Origin: Leptospira mtsangambouensis
GTDB lineage: Bacteria > Spirochaetota > Leptospiria > Leptospirales > Leptospiraceae
Reading direction: 5' to 3'
Length of the DNA stretch: 64,000 bases
NCBI RefSeq assembly: GCF_004770475.1
Contig: NZ_RQHK01000002.1
Span: forward strand, 1,156,001-1,220,000
In this document: positions 31,947 to 41,260 of the stretch, piece by piece
Position numbering within the stretch: position 1 is the stretch's first letter
How the letters are laid out: the number at the start of each line of letters is the position of its first letter
Made by a program: the position numbers and the translations under genes
Notes under the pieces: model-generated
Told to the model about the DNA's origin: nothing
What the model saw: only the letters and a program-made list of their open reading frames with translations
Database searches by the model: none

Positions 31947-33365
31947 CTATTTCGAGAGTTGATACTCCTCTACCGTAAATCCATAGAACAAAGACTGTCC
32001 TATTTTTTTATTTTTGGGACTTTCCGGAAAACCAATTCCGTTATTTTCCACAAATCGCCTTACGACACAAACCTTTGATTGATCCATCCTGAAATCTTTT
32101 GCAGTCAATTTGGGAGAAAACTCAGAATGTCCTTCCCATTTTAAATACAATGTCAGAAATTCTGGATAGGAATCAACGAATACAAGAGGTGGATTACAAT
32201 GGTCTGCTACAAAATGAGCCGTTCCTCTCCAATCTTCTTTAAAAACTAAATAAAAGTTTTTCTTAAAATCAATTAACGAAAACAAAGTGAGTAAAATAAG
32301 AGCAGGCAAAACATATCGTTTCCCTAAGGAATTCTGCAAACGATCTGCTACGAAATAATAAATAAGAGGTAAAGTGACAATCCAATTGCGATTTGTTACA
32401 ATCGGTTTGAGTAATGAGAACAAACTCGTGGAGATAATGATAAAAAGTGCAACAATTAAGAATGTTGTAGGGGCAGAATGCCTTAGCTTCGAATCAGCGT
32501 TTGAATTTCGTGAGTTATTTTTGAAAATCAAATAGAGCAGAACAAGGATGGGGACAAAGACAGTTAGAAAAAAGAATTTCTTCGATGTATAAAAGAACAA
32601 GGAATAATAAGCTAGATACAAAACGAGACCAGGTGGATCAATCCAACTCGCAGTCGCAATCTTTGATCCATCCATAAGAACGTATACAAAAGGAAGAAAT
32701 GCTAAAAATGTGATAAGACCAAGAATAAAAACAGATTTAGCTTGTGGGTAATGTTTTAATACAAATTGAACCCAAAATATAAAATACAAACTACCAACGA
32801 AAATAAATCCAAATAAATGAACGTAAGAAATGAATATGGACAAAAGAACCAATGAAACCCATCGTATTTTTTTTCCTCTCTCCAAATCAAGATCGACAAA
32901 CAATACTACAATGAACGAAGACAAACATAACAATAAAGAATAAGAACGGATCTCTTGCGCATAATAGATAGCACCAGGCGAAAGCGATATTAAAAATAAA
33001 AACAAAAATCGTTTTGGTTTTTCCCAAGATTTAGTAAGGAACCAAAGACAAATCAAATGAACCACTGAGATCAATACTGGAAACAACTTCACTGAAAACT
33101 CAGTAAACTCGGGCAAAAGTTGGATCCAAAAAGAAAGTAGTATTTGAAATAAAGGTGGATGGGGGTCTACAGAAAGATAAGACCAAAAATCTGTCCAATT
33201 GGTTAACGAAGAAGCATAAACCGAATAAAGCTCATCACCCCACAAACTTTGTCGATCTAATTTATAAAAACGCAGGAATACTCCCAATACAAGGGATAAA
33301 ACCATCCCAATTTCAAATCGAACTTCGTATAACTTACTTCTTAGTTGATTCACTTTTTCTCCCAC
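31947..33365 (-). CDS. PMT_2/ArnT-type GT-C glycosyltransferase
   Basis: 472 aa with about ten spans. After the first span the GT-C acidic pair D44-E45 (LWGDELYSVY) and DPHPPLFQILL (67-77) are visible, followed by many spans and a soluble C-terminal domain. Such enzymes take sugars from polyprenyl phosphate on the periplasmic side and place them on lipid, glycan or protein. Its start overlaps the end of the preceding gene by 16 bases. Confidence 0.85.
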   Translation of the reverse strand: MGEKVNQLRSKLYEVRFEIGMVLSLVLGVFLRFYKLDRQSLWGDELYSVYASSLTNWTDFWSYLSVDPHPPLFQILLSFWIQLLPEFTEFSVKLFPVLISVVHLICLWFLTKSWEKPKRFLFLFLISLSPGAIYYAQEIRSYSLLLCLSSFIVVLFVDLDLERGKKIRWVSLVLLSIFISYVHLFGFIFVGSLYFIFWVQFVLKHYPQAKSVFILGLITFLAFLPFVYVLMDGSKIATASWIDPPGLVLYLAYYSLFFYTSKKFFFLTVFVPILVLLYLIFKNNSRNSNADSKLRHSAPTTFLIVALFIIISTSLFSLLKPIVTNRNWIVTLPLIYYFVADRLQNSLGKRYVLPALILLTLFSLIDFKKNFYLVFKEDWRGTAHFVADHCNPPLVFVDSYPEFLTLYLKWEGHSEFSPKLTAKDFRMDQSKVCVVRRFVENNGIGFPESPKNKKIGQSLFYGFTVEEYQLSK

Positions 33366-34960
33366 AACATTAACCGAAATCCAGCTATTTCTTCATCAGA
33401 AACTTTTTGGAAATACTTTGATTCAATTTCGTATTTAGTATCTACCCATTCATTATAAAATTCGCTAGTTACATTATCATCTTTGGGCGGCTTAAAATCA
33501 TAAACGAAAACCTGGAAATTTTCGATGCCATTTTTAATAAACTTGGATTCTAAAACATCAAACTCAGATTGTTTATTTGCAATCCAGTGAGGTTTTTTCA
33601 AAAAAGAATCTGACACTAACAAAAGATCAAACGTGCTCAAATGAACCACTGGCGCTTTAGGATACAGTTCCAATTTTCCCTGGAACAAATCATGATACTT
33701 TTTTACATAATCCAAAGTTTTTACGTTTTTTCTGACATGAAAAAAACCAAGCCCTACTTGCAATAGAATCAAACAGAATACAATCCGAAATTCATTCTGT
33801 TTTAAGTTTAACGAAAAGAGTGAGATTAAAAAGATCGAAAACAACAAATATGTGAATTCAGTAAATCTCATTCCTGAATACAATCCGCCTGATGAGTAAG
33901 GGCTAAGTAACACAACACTAAAAAAAGAAATGAAAATAACAACAATGAAGTTATTTTGTAGTGTCGTTAATGGTAATTTGAATATGGCGTAGATGGTAAT
34001 GATTAAAATTGGGAAACAATAATAAAGAAAACCAATTCGATTTTGATTTCCTAAAAAAAACTCAGAGACTAAGTGGATCCGATCCTCAAGCGCCAGTCTT
34101 GAAAAATCATTGAAACTTACTTTACTTCGAACTCCCAAAATTTCTTGAAATTCAACATAATTATAAAAAATCAATATAGCGACGGCTAGAATAAATCCGA
34201 TTACCAAAGGTAGATACTGTTTCCATAAAGAGAATAGACTTCTACGATTCCTATAGAGAACCATCAAACCCAATCCACCCAAATAAAAAAGAGATTCCGA
34301 TCTTAAAAAAATGGAAACACCACCGCAAATCCCTAATAAGAAAAGTAAACCGGAAGATAAGCTTTTTTCAGTTTCAATGCGAAATACTGCATAGAAAAAT
34401 GAAAGAAGTAGAATTTGCGAAGGAACACTTTCAGAAAATTCTAGGGCACTTGATATACCATACCCAACGAAAAATAAGATTGCTGCCAAAAACAAAACGC
34501 CATTTTTTTGAATTCCAAAAATTGAATATAAAAAATAACAAACAAGGCCACTTAGAAATAAATTCAAAAAGAATATGATCGTATTAAACATACGATATGG
34601 AATTGGCATTAAAGAAAAAAACTGAGCAAATAAAGTTGGATATTGAAAAACACAACTATTTCCAGTTTGATTTACATTAAAAAAAGCCCAAGGATACCGA
34701 AATGGATAAAACCGATTTTCCAAATCGAACTCGCTATTCGAACCATAACAATGATGAAAATTAATTCCTTTCGCCTTATATTCAACTGTCTGGTATAGTT
34801 TGATTTGTGAATCTGATTGTATTAAGGGACTTACTCCCATATCCCATCCAATTCTTTTAAAAAATACAAAACCGACAAGTAGGACCAAAAGTAAAACAAG
34901 GTAGTTCTTTTCGATGAAAAGGAGTTCAAGTTTATCTATGAACCTAACTACTAATTTCAT
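33350..34960 (-). CDS. Polytopic membrane protein, putative GT-C-type glycosyltransferase (paralogue 3)
   Basis: 536 aa. The first span is followed by D50-x3-K54-x2-Q57 and RYPWAFFNVNQTGNSCVFQYP, then by FQEILGVRS and SPYSSGGLYSGMRF. These match the next gene (RxPWAFF/GYPWAFF, CVFQYP, SPYRAG) and, more loosely, paralogues 1 and 2. It overlaps the upstream gene by 4 bases (ATGA), so translation is coupled. No family assignment beyond GT-C-like. Confidence 0.65.
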   Translation of the reverse strand: MKLVVRFIDKLELLFIEKNYLVLLLVLLVGFVFFKRIGWDMGVSPLIQSDSQIKLYQTVEYKAKGINFHHCYGSNSEFDLENRFYPFRYPWAFFNVNQTGNSCVFQYPTLFAQFFSLMPIPYRMFNTIIFFLNLFLSGLVCYFLYSIFGIQKNGVLFLAAILFFVGYGISSALEFSESVPSQILLLSFFYAVFRIETEKSLSSGLLFLLGICGGVSIFLRSESLFYLGGLGLMVLYRNRRSLFSLWKQYLPLVIGFILAVAILIFYNYVEFQEILGVRSKVSFNDFSRLALEDRIHLVSEFFLGNQNRIGFLYYCFPILIITIYAIFKLPLTTLQNNFIVVIFISFFSVVLLSPYSSGGLYSGMRFTEFTYLLFSIFLISLFSLNLKQNEFRIVFCLILLQVGLGFFHVRKNVKTLDYVKKYHDLFQGKLELYPKAPVVHLSTFDLLLVSDSFLKKPHWIANKQSEFDVLESKFIKNGIENFQVFVYDFKPPKDDNVTSEFYNEWVDTKYEIESKYFQKVSDEEIAGFRLMLWEKK

Positions 34961-36489
34961 TTTGATTCTTCCAAAAGATAACCTTTAAAATGAGCCAAGG
35001 AATGTTCTGATTTAATTTGATATTTTTTTGGGCTTAATTTGAAATTTACATCAAACTTTTCTTTCCAAACTTGCAATGGAAATTCCGTATTGACTAACTG
35101 ATTCCCTTCCCACTCTAAATATAATACTTTTAGTTTCTTCGAACCAAGCAATGATTCCACTTGGTTCCAATCTTCATTTGAATATACTACAACTTGTGGG
35201 TATTTGATATAACTAATACCAACTAAATAAGACAACGACAAACCTCTTTGGACAATTAGATCAGGATGGATAGAATCAATTTTTTCCATCACTTGGTGGT
35301 ATAACTTTGCTGAAGAGGACCACTGTTTAGTGGCTCGAGTATCCGATTTATAAGAAAAATAGAGAAGAGGCAGAACCAAAAGAATGTATCGGTAATCTTT
35401 TATTTTTTTGGCAAAAGAAAGAAAACAACCTATCATCAAAAGATATATTCCGCTTTCAAAGTAACGCATTCCAAATATATCTACTCCCGCTCGGTATGGA
35501 GAAAGAATTGGCAATAAGAAGACAAATAAAAGTCCTGAAAAAAGAAATGGACGAAGTTCTGATTTTTTATCCCACCAAATGGCAAAACCAGATAAAAACA
35601 AAATGGGATACCCTTTAAAAATTCCAATTTTAAAATCGTTTCCCCAAAGGTCAGCAAACCACTCGCTCATAAGATGCCTTTGTAGTCCGCCGGATTCCAT
35701 GTCGTTGACGGTATTCAAACCTCTCATCCCAAGGACATGGCCATAAACATTATGGTTCCAGATAAAGAAAAAAGTCTGCAATACAACAGAGATAAGGATA
35801 TAAGGAATTAAACTTTTTGTTAAATTCCAATGGTGATTACCAAATCCAAAGGCGAGGACCAAAAATAAAACCAAAGCTATGGTTGATTCTGGTCTTAGCT
35901 GAAAGTTAAAAACAATAGCAACAGCTAAAAGAATTCCAAAACGAAATTGTTTTTCTTTTTGAAACTCTAGAAACGAAAGAATCGCCGAAAGAAAAAAGAA
36001 ATTTGTAAGAGTAAGTTCGGAATAATCCAAAGCAGACAAAAATACTGGTGTCATAGATTGGATGAGTAAAACGGAAATGAGAAGTATACCTCCCCTCTTT
36101 TCAAAAAAACTCAAAATACGATCCAGGAGACAAAAATTAAAAAAGAAAAATAAGATTGGAATATAAGTGATCCACTTTATCCCAACGATTGCAACAATGA
36201 GTTTTTGAATCCAAGTAAATAAAACTGGATACTGGAAGACACAATTTCCATTCTTCAAAAAAAATGCCCATGGATATCCAAAAGGAATCATGGATTGGCT
36301 GAACCCTAATTCTTTTGCAGGAAAAAAACATTCTTCCGCTGCACCACCTTCTACATTATGTATTACTTGGTAATACTTAATCTCCGGATCACTAGAAATA
36401 AATACTGAGTTATCATTCCACTTCCATCTGTAAAAAAGAGGAACAATTAAAACTAGTATATATATTGAAATCCGAAATGGAAAACTCAT
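34957..36489 (-). CDS. Polytopic membrane protein, putative GT-C-type glycosyltransferase (paralogue 4)
   Basis: 510 aa. The N-terminal span precedes D34-x3-K38-x2-Q41, FGYPWAFFLKNGNCVFQYP, and later NVYGHVLGMRGL and SPYRAGVDIFGMRYF. It is closest to the downstream gene at 33350; the two are adjacent and overlapping, and look like an old tandem duplication. It begins 2 bases after a DPM1-like enzyme gene, whose lipid-linked product it might use. Confidence 0.65.
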   Translation of the reverse strand: MSFPFRISIYILVLIVPLFYRWKWNDNSVFISSDPEIKYYQVIHNVEGGAAEECFFPAKELGFSQSMIPFGYPWAFFLKNGNCVFQYPVLFTWIQKLIVAIVGIKWITYIPILFFFFNFCLLDRILSFFEKRGGILLISVLLIQSMTPVFLSALDYSELTLTNFFFLSAILSFLEFQKEKQFRFGILLAVAIVFNFQLRPESTIALVLFLVLAFGFGNHHWNLTKSLIPYILISVVLQTFFFIWNHNVYGHVLGMRGLNTVNDMESGGLQRHLMSEWFADLWGNDFKIGIFKGYPILFLSGFAIWWDKKSELRPFLFSGLLFVFLLPILSPYRAGVDIFGMRYFESGIYLLMIGCFLSFAKKIKDYRYILLVLPLLYFSYKSDTRATKQWSSSAKLYHQVMEKIDSIHPDLIVQRGLSLSYLVGISYIKYPQVVVYSNEDWNQVESLLGSKKLKVLYLEWEGNQLVNTEFPLQVWKEKFDVNFKLSPKKYQIKSEHSLAHFKGYLLEESK

Positions 36490-36491
36490 AC

Positions 36492-37631
36492 TTAATCCCG
36501 TTTCATAATATGAGCTGTCACTGCCTGTAGTCCAAAAATCAAAAGAGTTAGACTAAGGTTTGTTGCCACAATAAATTCTCTTTCAAAGTTGATAAAAATA
36601 AATCCCGATTTTTTCCACTGCAAAAAAATCCAAACAATGGCAAGGCTTATGATTCCTAACCCGCTCAAAAGAACAAAAAAGAGACGATCTTCTTCCATGT
36701 CTAAAATGGTTTGATAAATCTTACTGATTCTTGGTTGTTTTGTGGCGATCAGAAGGCCCGTTCCCCATAGACTCAAACCAAGAATTGATAAAAAAGAAAA
36801 AAAGACCATGGAATGAATTCCATATAAATTCATTCCAGCGATTGATAGTACCTTTCCTGCAAAAAAACCTATCAATAACTGAATCCAAAAAAATACGAAT
36901 AAACTGAGACCTGTTCTTTCAAACAAATGCGGGCCATAAAAAAGGATACGCAAAAGATGGCGCATTCCATCTCTCCAAGTTTTTAAATGAGGAATTCTTC
37001 CTTCTTTGTCTGGATATAAGGAGACGGGAACATGTTCCATTTTTGAATCATGGATTAGTGCCTTAATTAATAGTTCTGAAGCGAACTCCATTCCCTTACT
37101 TTTAATATCCCAAGATAAATATTTATCCTTTCGAAAACATCGAAAACCGGAATTACTATCACGAATCTTAAATTTTTTAGAATATAATAAATTAATAATC
37201 CAATTGATGACAGGTGTTCCCAAATAACGATGTAAAAAAGGCATTGCACCCTTATGGATTTCTCCATCTAATCGTGATCCGATCACCATATCAAAATTTC
37301 CCTCAACTAATTTACGAATGAGGGCTGGCGATTCCAAAAAATCATATGTATCATCTGCATCCGCAAAAACAATAATATCTCCCTTGGCATTACGAATTCC
37401 CGAATCAAGAGCGGCTCCATACCCTCTTTCTTTTGCTGGGGCAACTCTTGCTCCAAACTTTTTAGCAATGGTTACGGAACGATCCGTACTACCGTTATCA
37501 GAAACCAAAATTTCGATTTCCATTTCCTTTGAGTGGTCTTTTTTTACTTTCACCAACTTTTCTAGAACATACGGAAGAGTTTTTTCTTCATTTAAACAAG
37601 GAATAACAAAACTAACTGACGGCTTCTTCAT
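36492..37631 (-). CDS. GT2 glycosyltransferase with C-terminal membrane spans (DPM1-like)
   Basis: 379 aa. The catalytic domain has FVIPCLNEEKTLPYVLEKL, SDNGSTDRS and FADADDTYDF. About four spans occupy residues 240-379. This layout fits polyprenyl-phosphate-sugar synthases rather than a polymerising transferase. It overlaps the ligase-like gene by 4 bases and precedes two GT-C-like genes. Confidence 0.85.
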   Translation of the reverse strand: MKKPSVSFVIPCLNEEKTLPYVLEKLVKVKKDHSKEMEIEILVSDNGSTDRSVTIAKKFGARVAPAKERGYGAALDSGIRNAKGDIIVFADADDTYDFLESPALIRKLVEGNFDMVIGSRLDGEIHKGAMPFLHRYLGTPVINWIINLLYSKKFKIRDSNSGFRCFRKDKYLSWDIKSKGMEFASELLIKALIHDSKMEHVPVSLYPDKEGRIPHLKTWRDGMRHLLRILFYGPHLFERTGLSLFVFFWIQLLIGFFAGKVLSIAGMNLYGIHSMVFFSFLSILGLSLWGTGLLIATKQPRISKIYQTILDMEEDRLFFVLLSGLGIISLAIVWIFLQWKKSGFIFINFEREFIVATNLSLTLLIFGLQAVTAHIMKRD

Positions 37632-39562
37632 AAAGACTCTCGCTTATAAATTTCAAATGGATCATATAAAGACATAAAATACAAAAATAGATCCTTATTT
37701 TCGGCTGATAAATTCTGGTTGGATTGGAATTGAATTAACTTTGAATAACAAATCGCTGGGTAAGTTTCCACTTGGAAACAATCTTCAATTAATTTTGCCT
37801 GACCTTCGAAAGTTCGATCGGAAGCCAAATTTAAGAAAAAATACTTACTTCCTAAAAATCGGTATTCAATAAATGAACGAACCGGAAGTGGATCTTCTGG
37901 ATATTTAACAGAACCTACTTTCGGAATATAAAATTCAAAATTATGAGGAGTCACATATTTATTATACTTAAGTGTGGTGTGATCCACAAAGGAGAAACGA
38001 AAACAAACGATTGTTAAAAGAAAAAACAAAAGTAGAAAAATAGATTCTTTCCCAAGGACAAGCACTTGACTTGGATTTTTATGAGTCGGCAATCGGAATA
38101 ACCCAAACATCCCAACTAATAGAAATAAATTTGAAATTTCTAAACTATTAAAATCATACAATTCGTGTATGGCCCAAACTAAAAAAAGGCAACCTAAAGC
38201 AATATTTGTTTTTAAGATAGGAAGGATCTGTTTGCGATTTTTTAAACAAAGTATTCCGACCCAAAGAAGAATTAAGAACGAGCCAATGATTCCAAAGGAT
38301 CCAAAAACTTGAACATAAAGGTTATGTGCGAGTGGAAAACTTTCAAAGTTCGCAATATAATCGTGAATATAAAAAGCACTATTTGAATCAGGAATTTCGC
38401 TAAAACTAAATGGAATTTTATTTTCCGGAAACATTCCAAATCCAAAAAATGGATGTGCTTTGATCGTAGAAAGAATATAAAAACTCCAAATAGAAACCCT
38501 TACTGTGCTAGAACCTAAACTAAATATAGACTTTTCAGACCTAATTAAGAAGTAGACCCCAACTAAAAGCAGAGAGAAAAATACAAAAATCGCATAATAT
38601 TTGTTCTTTGGTGATTGTAAAAAGAAAAACAATAATATAACAAATATCAAAAACGAAAGAATAGAATTTCTCGATATGGTGATACCAAGAAACATCAAAG
38701 AACAAATGATTGCGAGTATGATCAAAACTTTTTGCCATTGTGACTGTTTGGGTTCAAACCAAAAAATGACAGACAAACCGGCAATTAGTAAGGCATTGGA
38801 AGCAAGTAAACTAACGGGTATTAGGAAAACATCTTCGTGATACGATGTAATTTGAAAAGTGGGGTCGCCCGCAATTTTCCAAAGAATAAAAACAGCATTT
38901 AAGATAAAAAAGAGAATACAGGACTTTAAGAAAAAAATTAGTTTTTGTCGATCCCAAACACTAATCAAATGCGAAAACAAAAATGCTTCTAAAACCAAAA
39001 CTCCTCTTTGTAATGCAAAATCATCCCACCAGTCACGACCAATAAAAACTAAGATCGCTAAGAGAGGGATATAGAAAGTGGAAATTTTGGGTGGAGACTG
39101 AAACGAAAGATTTCTAGCACTCATTGCCAGCGCAATGGCTATAGGGACAGAAGGATATGCCATAAAGTTGATAAAGGATATGGCAGGAACAACAGCAAGA
39201 AAAGGGCCAATGATGGCAAAATTGTTTTCGGATAGTTTACGAAAAGAAAGAACAATGAAAAGAATCCAAACAAGTGAAACTATTTTGATTCCTAATTTTT
39301 GCGGTAAAACTTGGATGGGATCATATTCTGCAATTTTGATAAATACAAAACATGCAAGAAGAGTGGTCAGGAATAAAGACCAGTACTGACGTTTTTCCTT
39401 TAAAAAGGAGCGCCAATGAAATGCTGAATAAACTATAAAAACAAATAAACCAAGTCCAATCAGATCAATTCGAAAGTTTTTCTGGTTTGTATGGGATTGT
39501 AATAAAAGTCCCAATCCCAATACAAGAACTAGATCTAACAGAAAAGGTAAAAACCTTATCAT
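37628..39562 (-). CDS. O-antigen ligase/polymerase-like membrane protein
   Basis: 644 aa from the ATG at 39562, with about 12 spans. A large extracytoplasmic loop holds PLAHNLYVQVFGSFGIIG, the His-Asn motif typical of the WaaL/Wzy/PglL superfamily. It may be the Wzy polymerase, the ligase, or an O-oligosaccharyltransferase for proteins; the sequence does not decide. A longer frame reaching 39640 would overlap the upstream gene by 74 bases, so I prefer the start 4 bases after that gene's stop. Confidence 0.78.
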   Translation of the reverse strand: MIRFLPFLLDLVLVLGLGLLLQSHTNQKNFRIDLIGLGLFVFIVYSAFHWRSFLKEKRQYWSLFLTTLLACFVFIKIAEYDPIQVLPQKLGIKIVSLVWILFIVLSFRKLSENNFAIIGPFLAVVPAISFINFMAYPSVPIAIALAMSARNLSFQSPPKISTFYIPLLAILVFIGRDWWDDFALQRGVLVLEAFLFSHLISVWDRQKLIFFLKSCILFFILNAVFILWKIAGDPTFQITSYHEDVFLIPVSLLASNALLIAGLSVIFWFEPKQSQWQKVLIILAIICSLMFLGITISRNSILSFLIFVILLFFFLQSPKNKYYAIFVFFSLLLVGVYFLIRSEKSIFSLGSSTVRVSIWSFYILSTIKAHPFFGFGMFPENKIPFSFSEIPDSNSAFYIHDYIANFESFPLAHNLYVQVFGSFGIIGSFLILLWVGILCLKNRKQILPILKTNIALGCLFLVWAIHELYDFNSLEISNLFLLVGMFGLFRLPTHKNPSQVLVLGKESIFLLLFFLLTIVCFRFSFVDHTTLKYNKYVTPHNFEFYIPKVGSVKYPEDPLPVRSFIEYRFLGSKYFFLNLASDRTFEGQAKLIEDCFQVETYPAICYSKLIQFQSNQNLSAENKDLFLYFMSLYDPFEIYKRESL

Positions 39563-39566
39563 AGTT

Positions 39567-40361
39567 TTATAGCCAATTGGCAGTTTTAGGAATATACTTT
39601 TCAGGGAGAGATTTTGTAAAAAACTCCCTTTTGTTTGCAATCAAATTGAAATAAATGATATGCCTAAGTGCAGCAACTCCATCCTTCCAAGTTATCTTTT
39701 TACCTTCTAAATAATTCCTTGGATAATAAGAAATCGGAAATTCTTGCACACGTACCTTGAGGCGAGCCACTTTTGCAGTGATCTCTGGTTCAAAACCAAA
39801 TCGTTTTGATTCCAACGAAATGTTTTTTACAATTTCAGATCGGAACACTTTGTAACAAGTCTCCATATCCGTTAAATACAAACCGCTTAGAAAATTAGAA
39901 AGGATTGTCAAAATTCGATTGATGAGATAATGAAAAGTCCGATGCACCTGGCGCCCATCTTTTTTAAAACGGGAACCAAAGACAACATCCGCTTTTCCTT
40001 TGGCAATCGGCTCGATGAGCATAAAAATCTCATCCATGTCGTATTCAAAATCAGCATCTTGGATGATGATGATATCACCGGTTGCCTCAGCAATGCCACG
40101 GTGGAGGGCAGCACCTTTGCCCTGGTTTTTCTCCTGAGCGAGAATTTTATGCTCAGACCGAAAACGGTAGTTTTGGAGGATTTCAAGTGATTTGTCCCGC
40201 GAGGCATCGTCGATAAAAACGAGCTCTTTTCGAGTGGGCAATTGGAGGGCATCGACCTTTTCTAAAAACTCACCTAAATGAGAAGATTCGTTATAGATAG
40301 GGATGATAAGGGAGGTTTTGTTTGCCTTCCCGGAACTTCCGAGGTTACGTCTAGTGACCAT
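39567..40361 (-). CDS. GT2 glycosyltransferase (dolichyl-phosphate-type)
   Basis: 264 aa. [42 protein letters not shown] and [12 protein letters not shown] identify the DPM/DPG subgroup of GT2. No C-terminal span is obvious, but a hydrophobic patch [14 protein letters not shown] is present. Likely makes a polyprenyl-phosphate sugar. It is the first gene of the minus-strand run to 30921, with a 77-base gap upstream that may hold a promoter (TTGACT is present without a convincing -10). Confidence 0.85.
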   Translation of the reverse strand: MVTRRNLGSSGKANKTSLIIPIYNESSHLGEFLEKVDALQLPTRKELVFIDDASRDKSLEILQNYRFRSEHKILAQEKNQGKGAALHRGIAEATGDIIIIQDADFEYDMDEIFMLIEPIAKGKADVVFGSRFKKDGRQVHRTFHYLINRILTILSNFLSGLYLTDMETCYKVFRSEIVKNISLESKRFGFEPEITAKVARLKVRVQEFPISYYPRNYLEGKKITWKDGVAALRHIIYFNLIANKREFFTKSLPEKYIPKTANWL

Positions 40362-40438
40362 AGTTTATATCTAGGAATACTAGGTGTAAGGGGAAGTCAA
40401 GCGGCAAAAAAAGAGAGATGGGAGGAGAGTTTCTATAA

Positions 40439-41200
40439 TTATTTATTTCTGTATTTACGTAGTCCCTTGATTCCATGGATTAGAGTCAAAATCAATGCAT
40501 ACAGAAAAGATAGTTTTTCTCTGTTTTTTAACATTCTAAAATGGGCAAACATCACTTTTTTCTTGTTAGATGTTGCCGCACCACGCCTGACCCGGTATCT
40601 AGCTAAAATCTCAGAATTGGCAAAGGCGACTTTCCCTTCCCTTAATATATCAAGCCAAAGTGCATAATCGTCTCTTAGGCTTTTTAGGGAAGGATCAAAA
40701 TATTTTTTACCAACACTAGGGACATGATAAATTGCAGTAAGTAAACCAACTCGGTTGTAATGTAACAAATCCGAATAAGAATATGATTTCGATTTCACTA
40801 AAAACGGTTCACAAAATTCAAATCCGTTTTCATCAATAATGCGATACGAGGCAAATGAAAATGGAGAAACATTTTTCTCCATAAAAGGAATCATCTTTTC
40901 CAAAAATTCAGGTTCCCAAAGGTCATCTGCATCTAAAAATGCAATGTATTCTCCCGTTGCCAAATTGATCCCGGTGTTACGAGTATCCGCAGAACCGGAG
41001 TTCTTTTCTTTTTGTACAAAACGAATTCTTGGATCGTTTGCGGCAATTTTTTTAGCAAGAATTGCCGTCTCGTCCTTAGAACAATCATCAACCAGTAATA
41101 GTTCCCAATCCTTAAAACTTTGATCTAACAAAGATTTTACAGATTCTTCCAAATAAGAAACTGCGTTATAAGCGGGCATGATGACAGAAACTTTAGGCAT
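40439..41200 (-). CDS. GT2 glycosyltransferase
   Basis: 253 aa, soluble. SVIMPAYNAVSYLEESVKSL, VDDCSKDET and AFLDADDLWEPEFLEKM (metal-binding Asp cluster, about 92-95) are standard for sugar-adding GT2 enzymes of O-antigen loci. No membrane span. It is the last gene of the long operon that begins beyond 64 kb; 60 bases separate it from glf. Confidence 0.9.
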   Translation of the reverse strand: MPKVSVIMPAYNAVSYLEESVKSLLDQSFKDWELLLVDDCSKDETAILAKKIAANDPRIRFVQKEKNSGSADTRNTGINLATGEYIAFLDADDLWEPEFLEKMIPFMEKNVSPFSFASYRIIDENGFEFCEPFLVKSKSYSYSDLLHYNRVGLLTAIYHVPSVGKKYFDPSLKSLRDDYALWLDILREGKVAFANSEILARYRVRRGAATSNKKKVMFAHFRMLKNREKLSFLYALILTLIHGIKGLRKYRNK

Positions 41201-41260
41201 AAGTAAGACTTAATGATCCAGGGTTATAAAACTCAATAAAAAGAAAAGCCAGAATTGATC

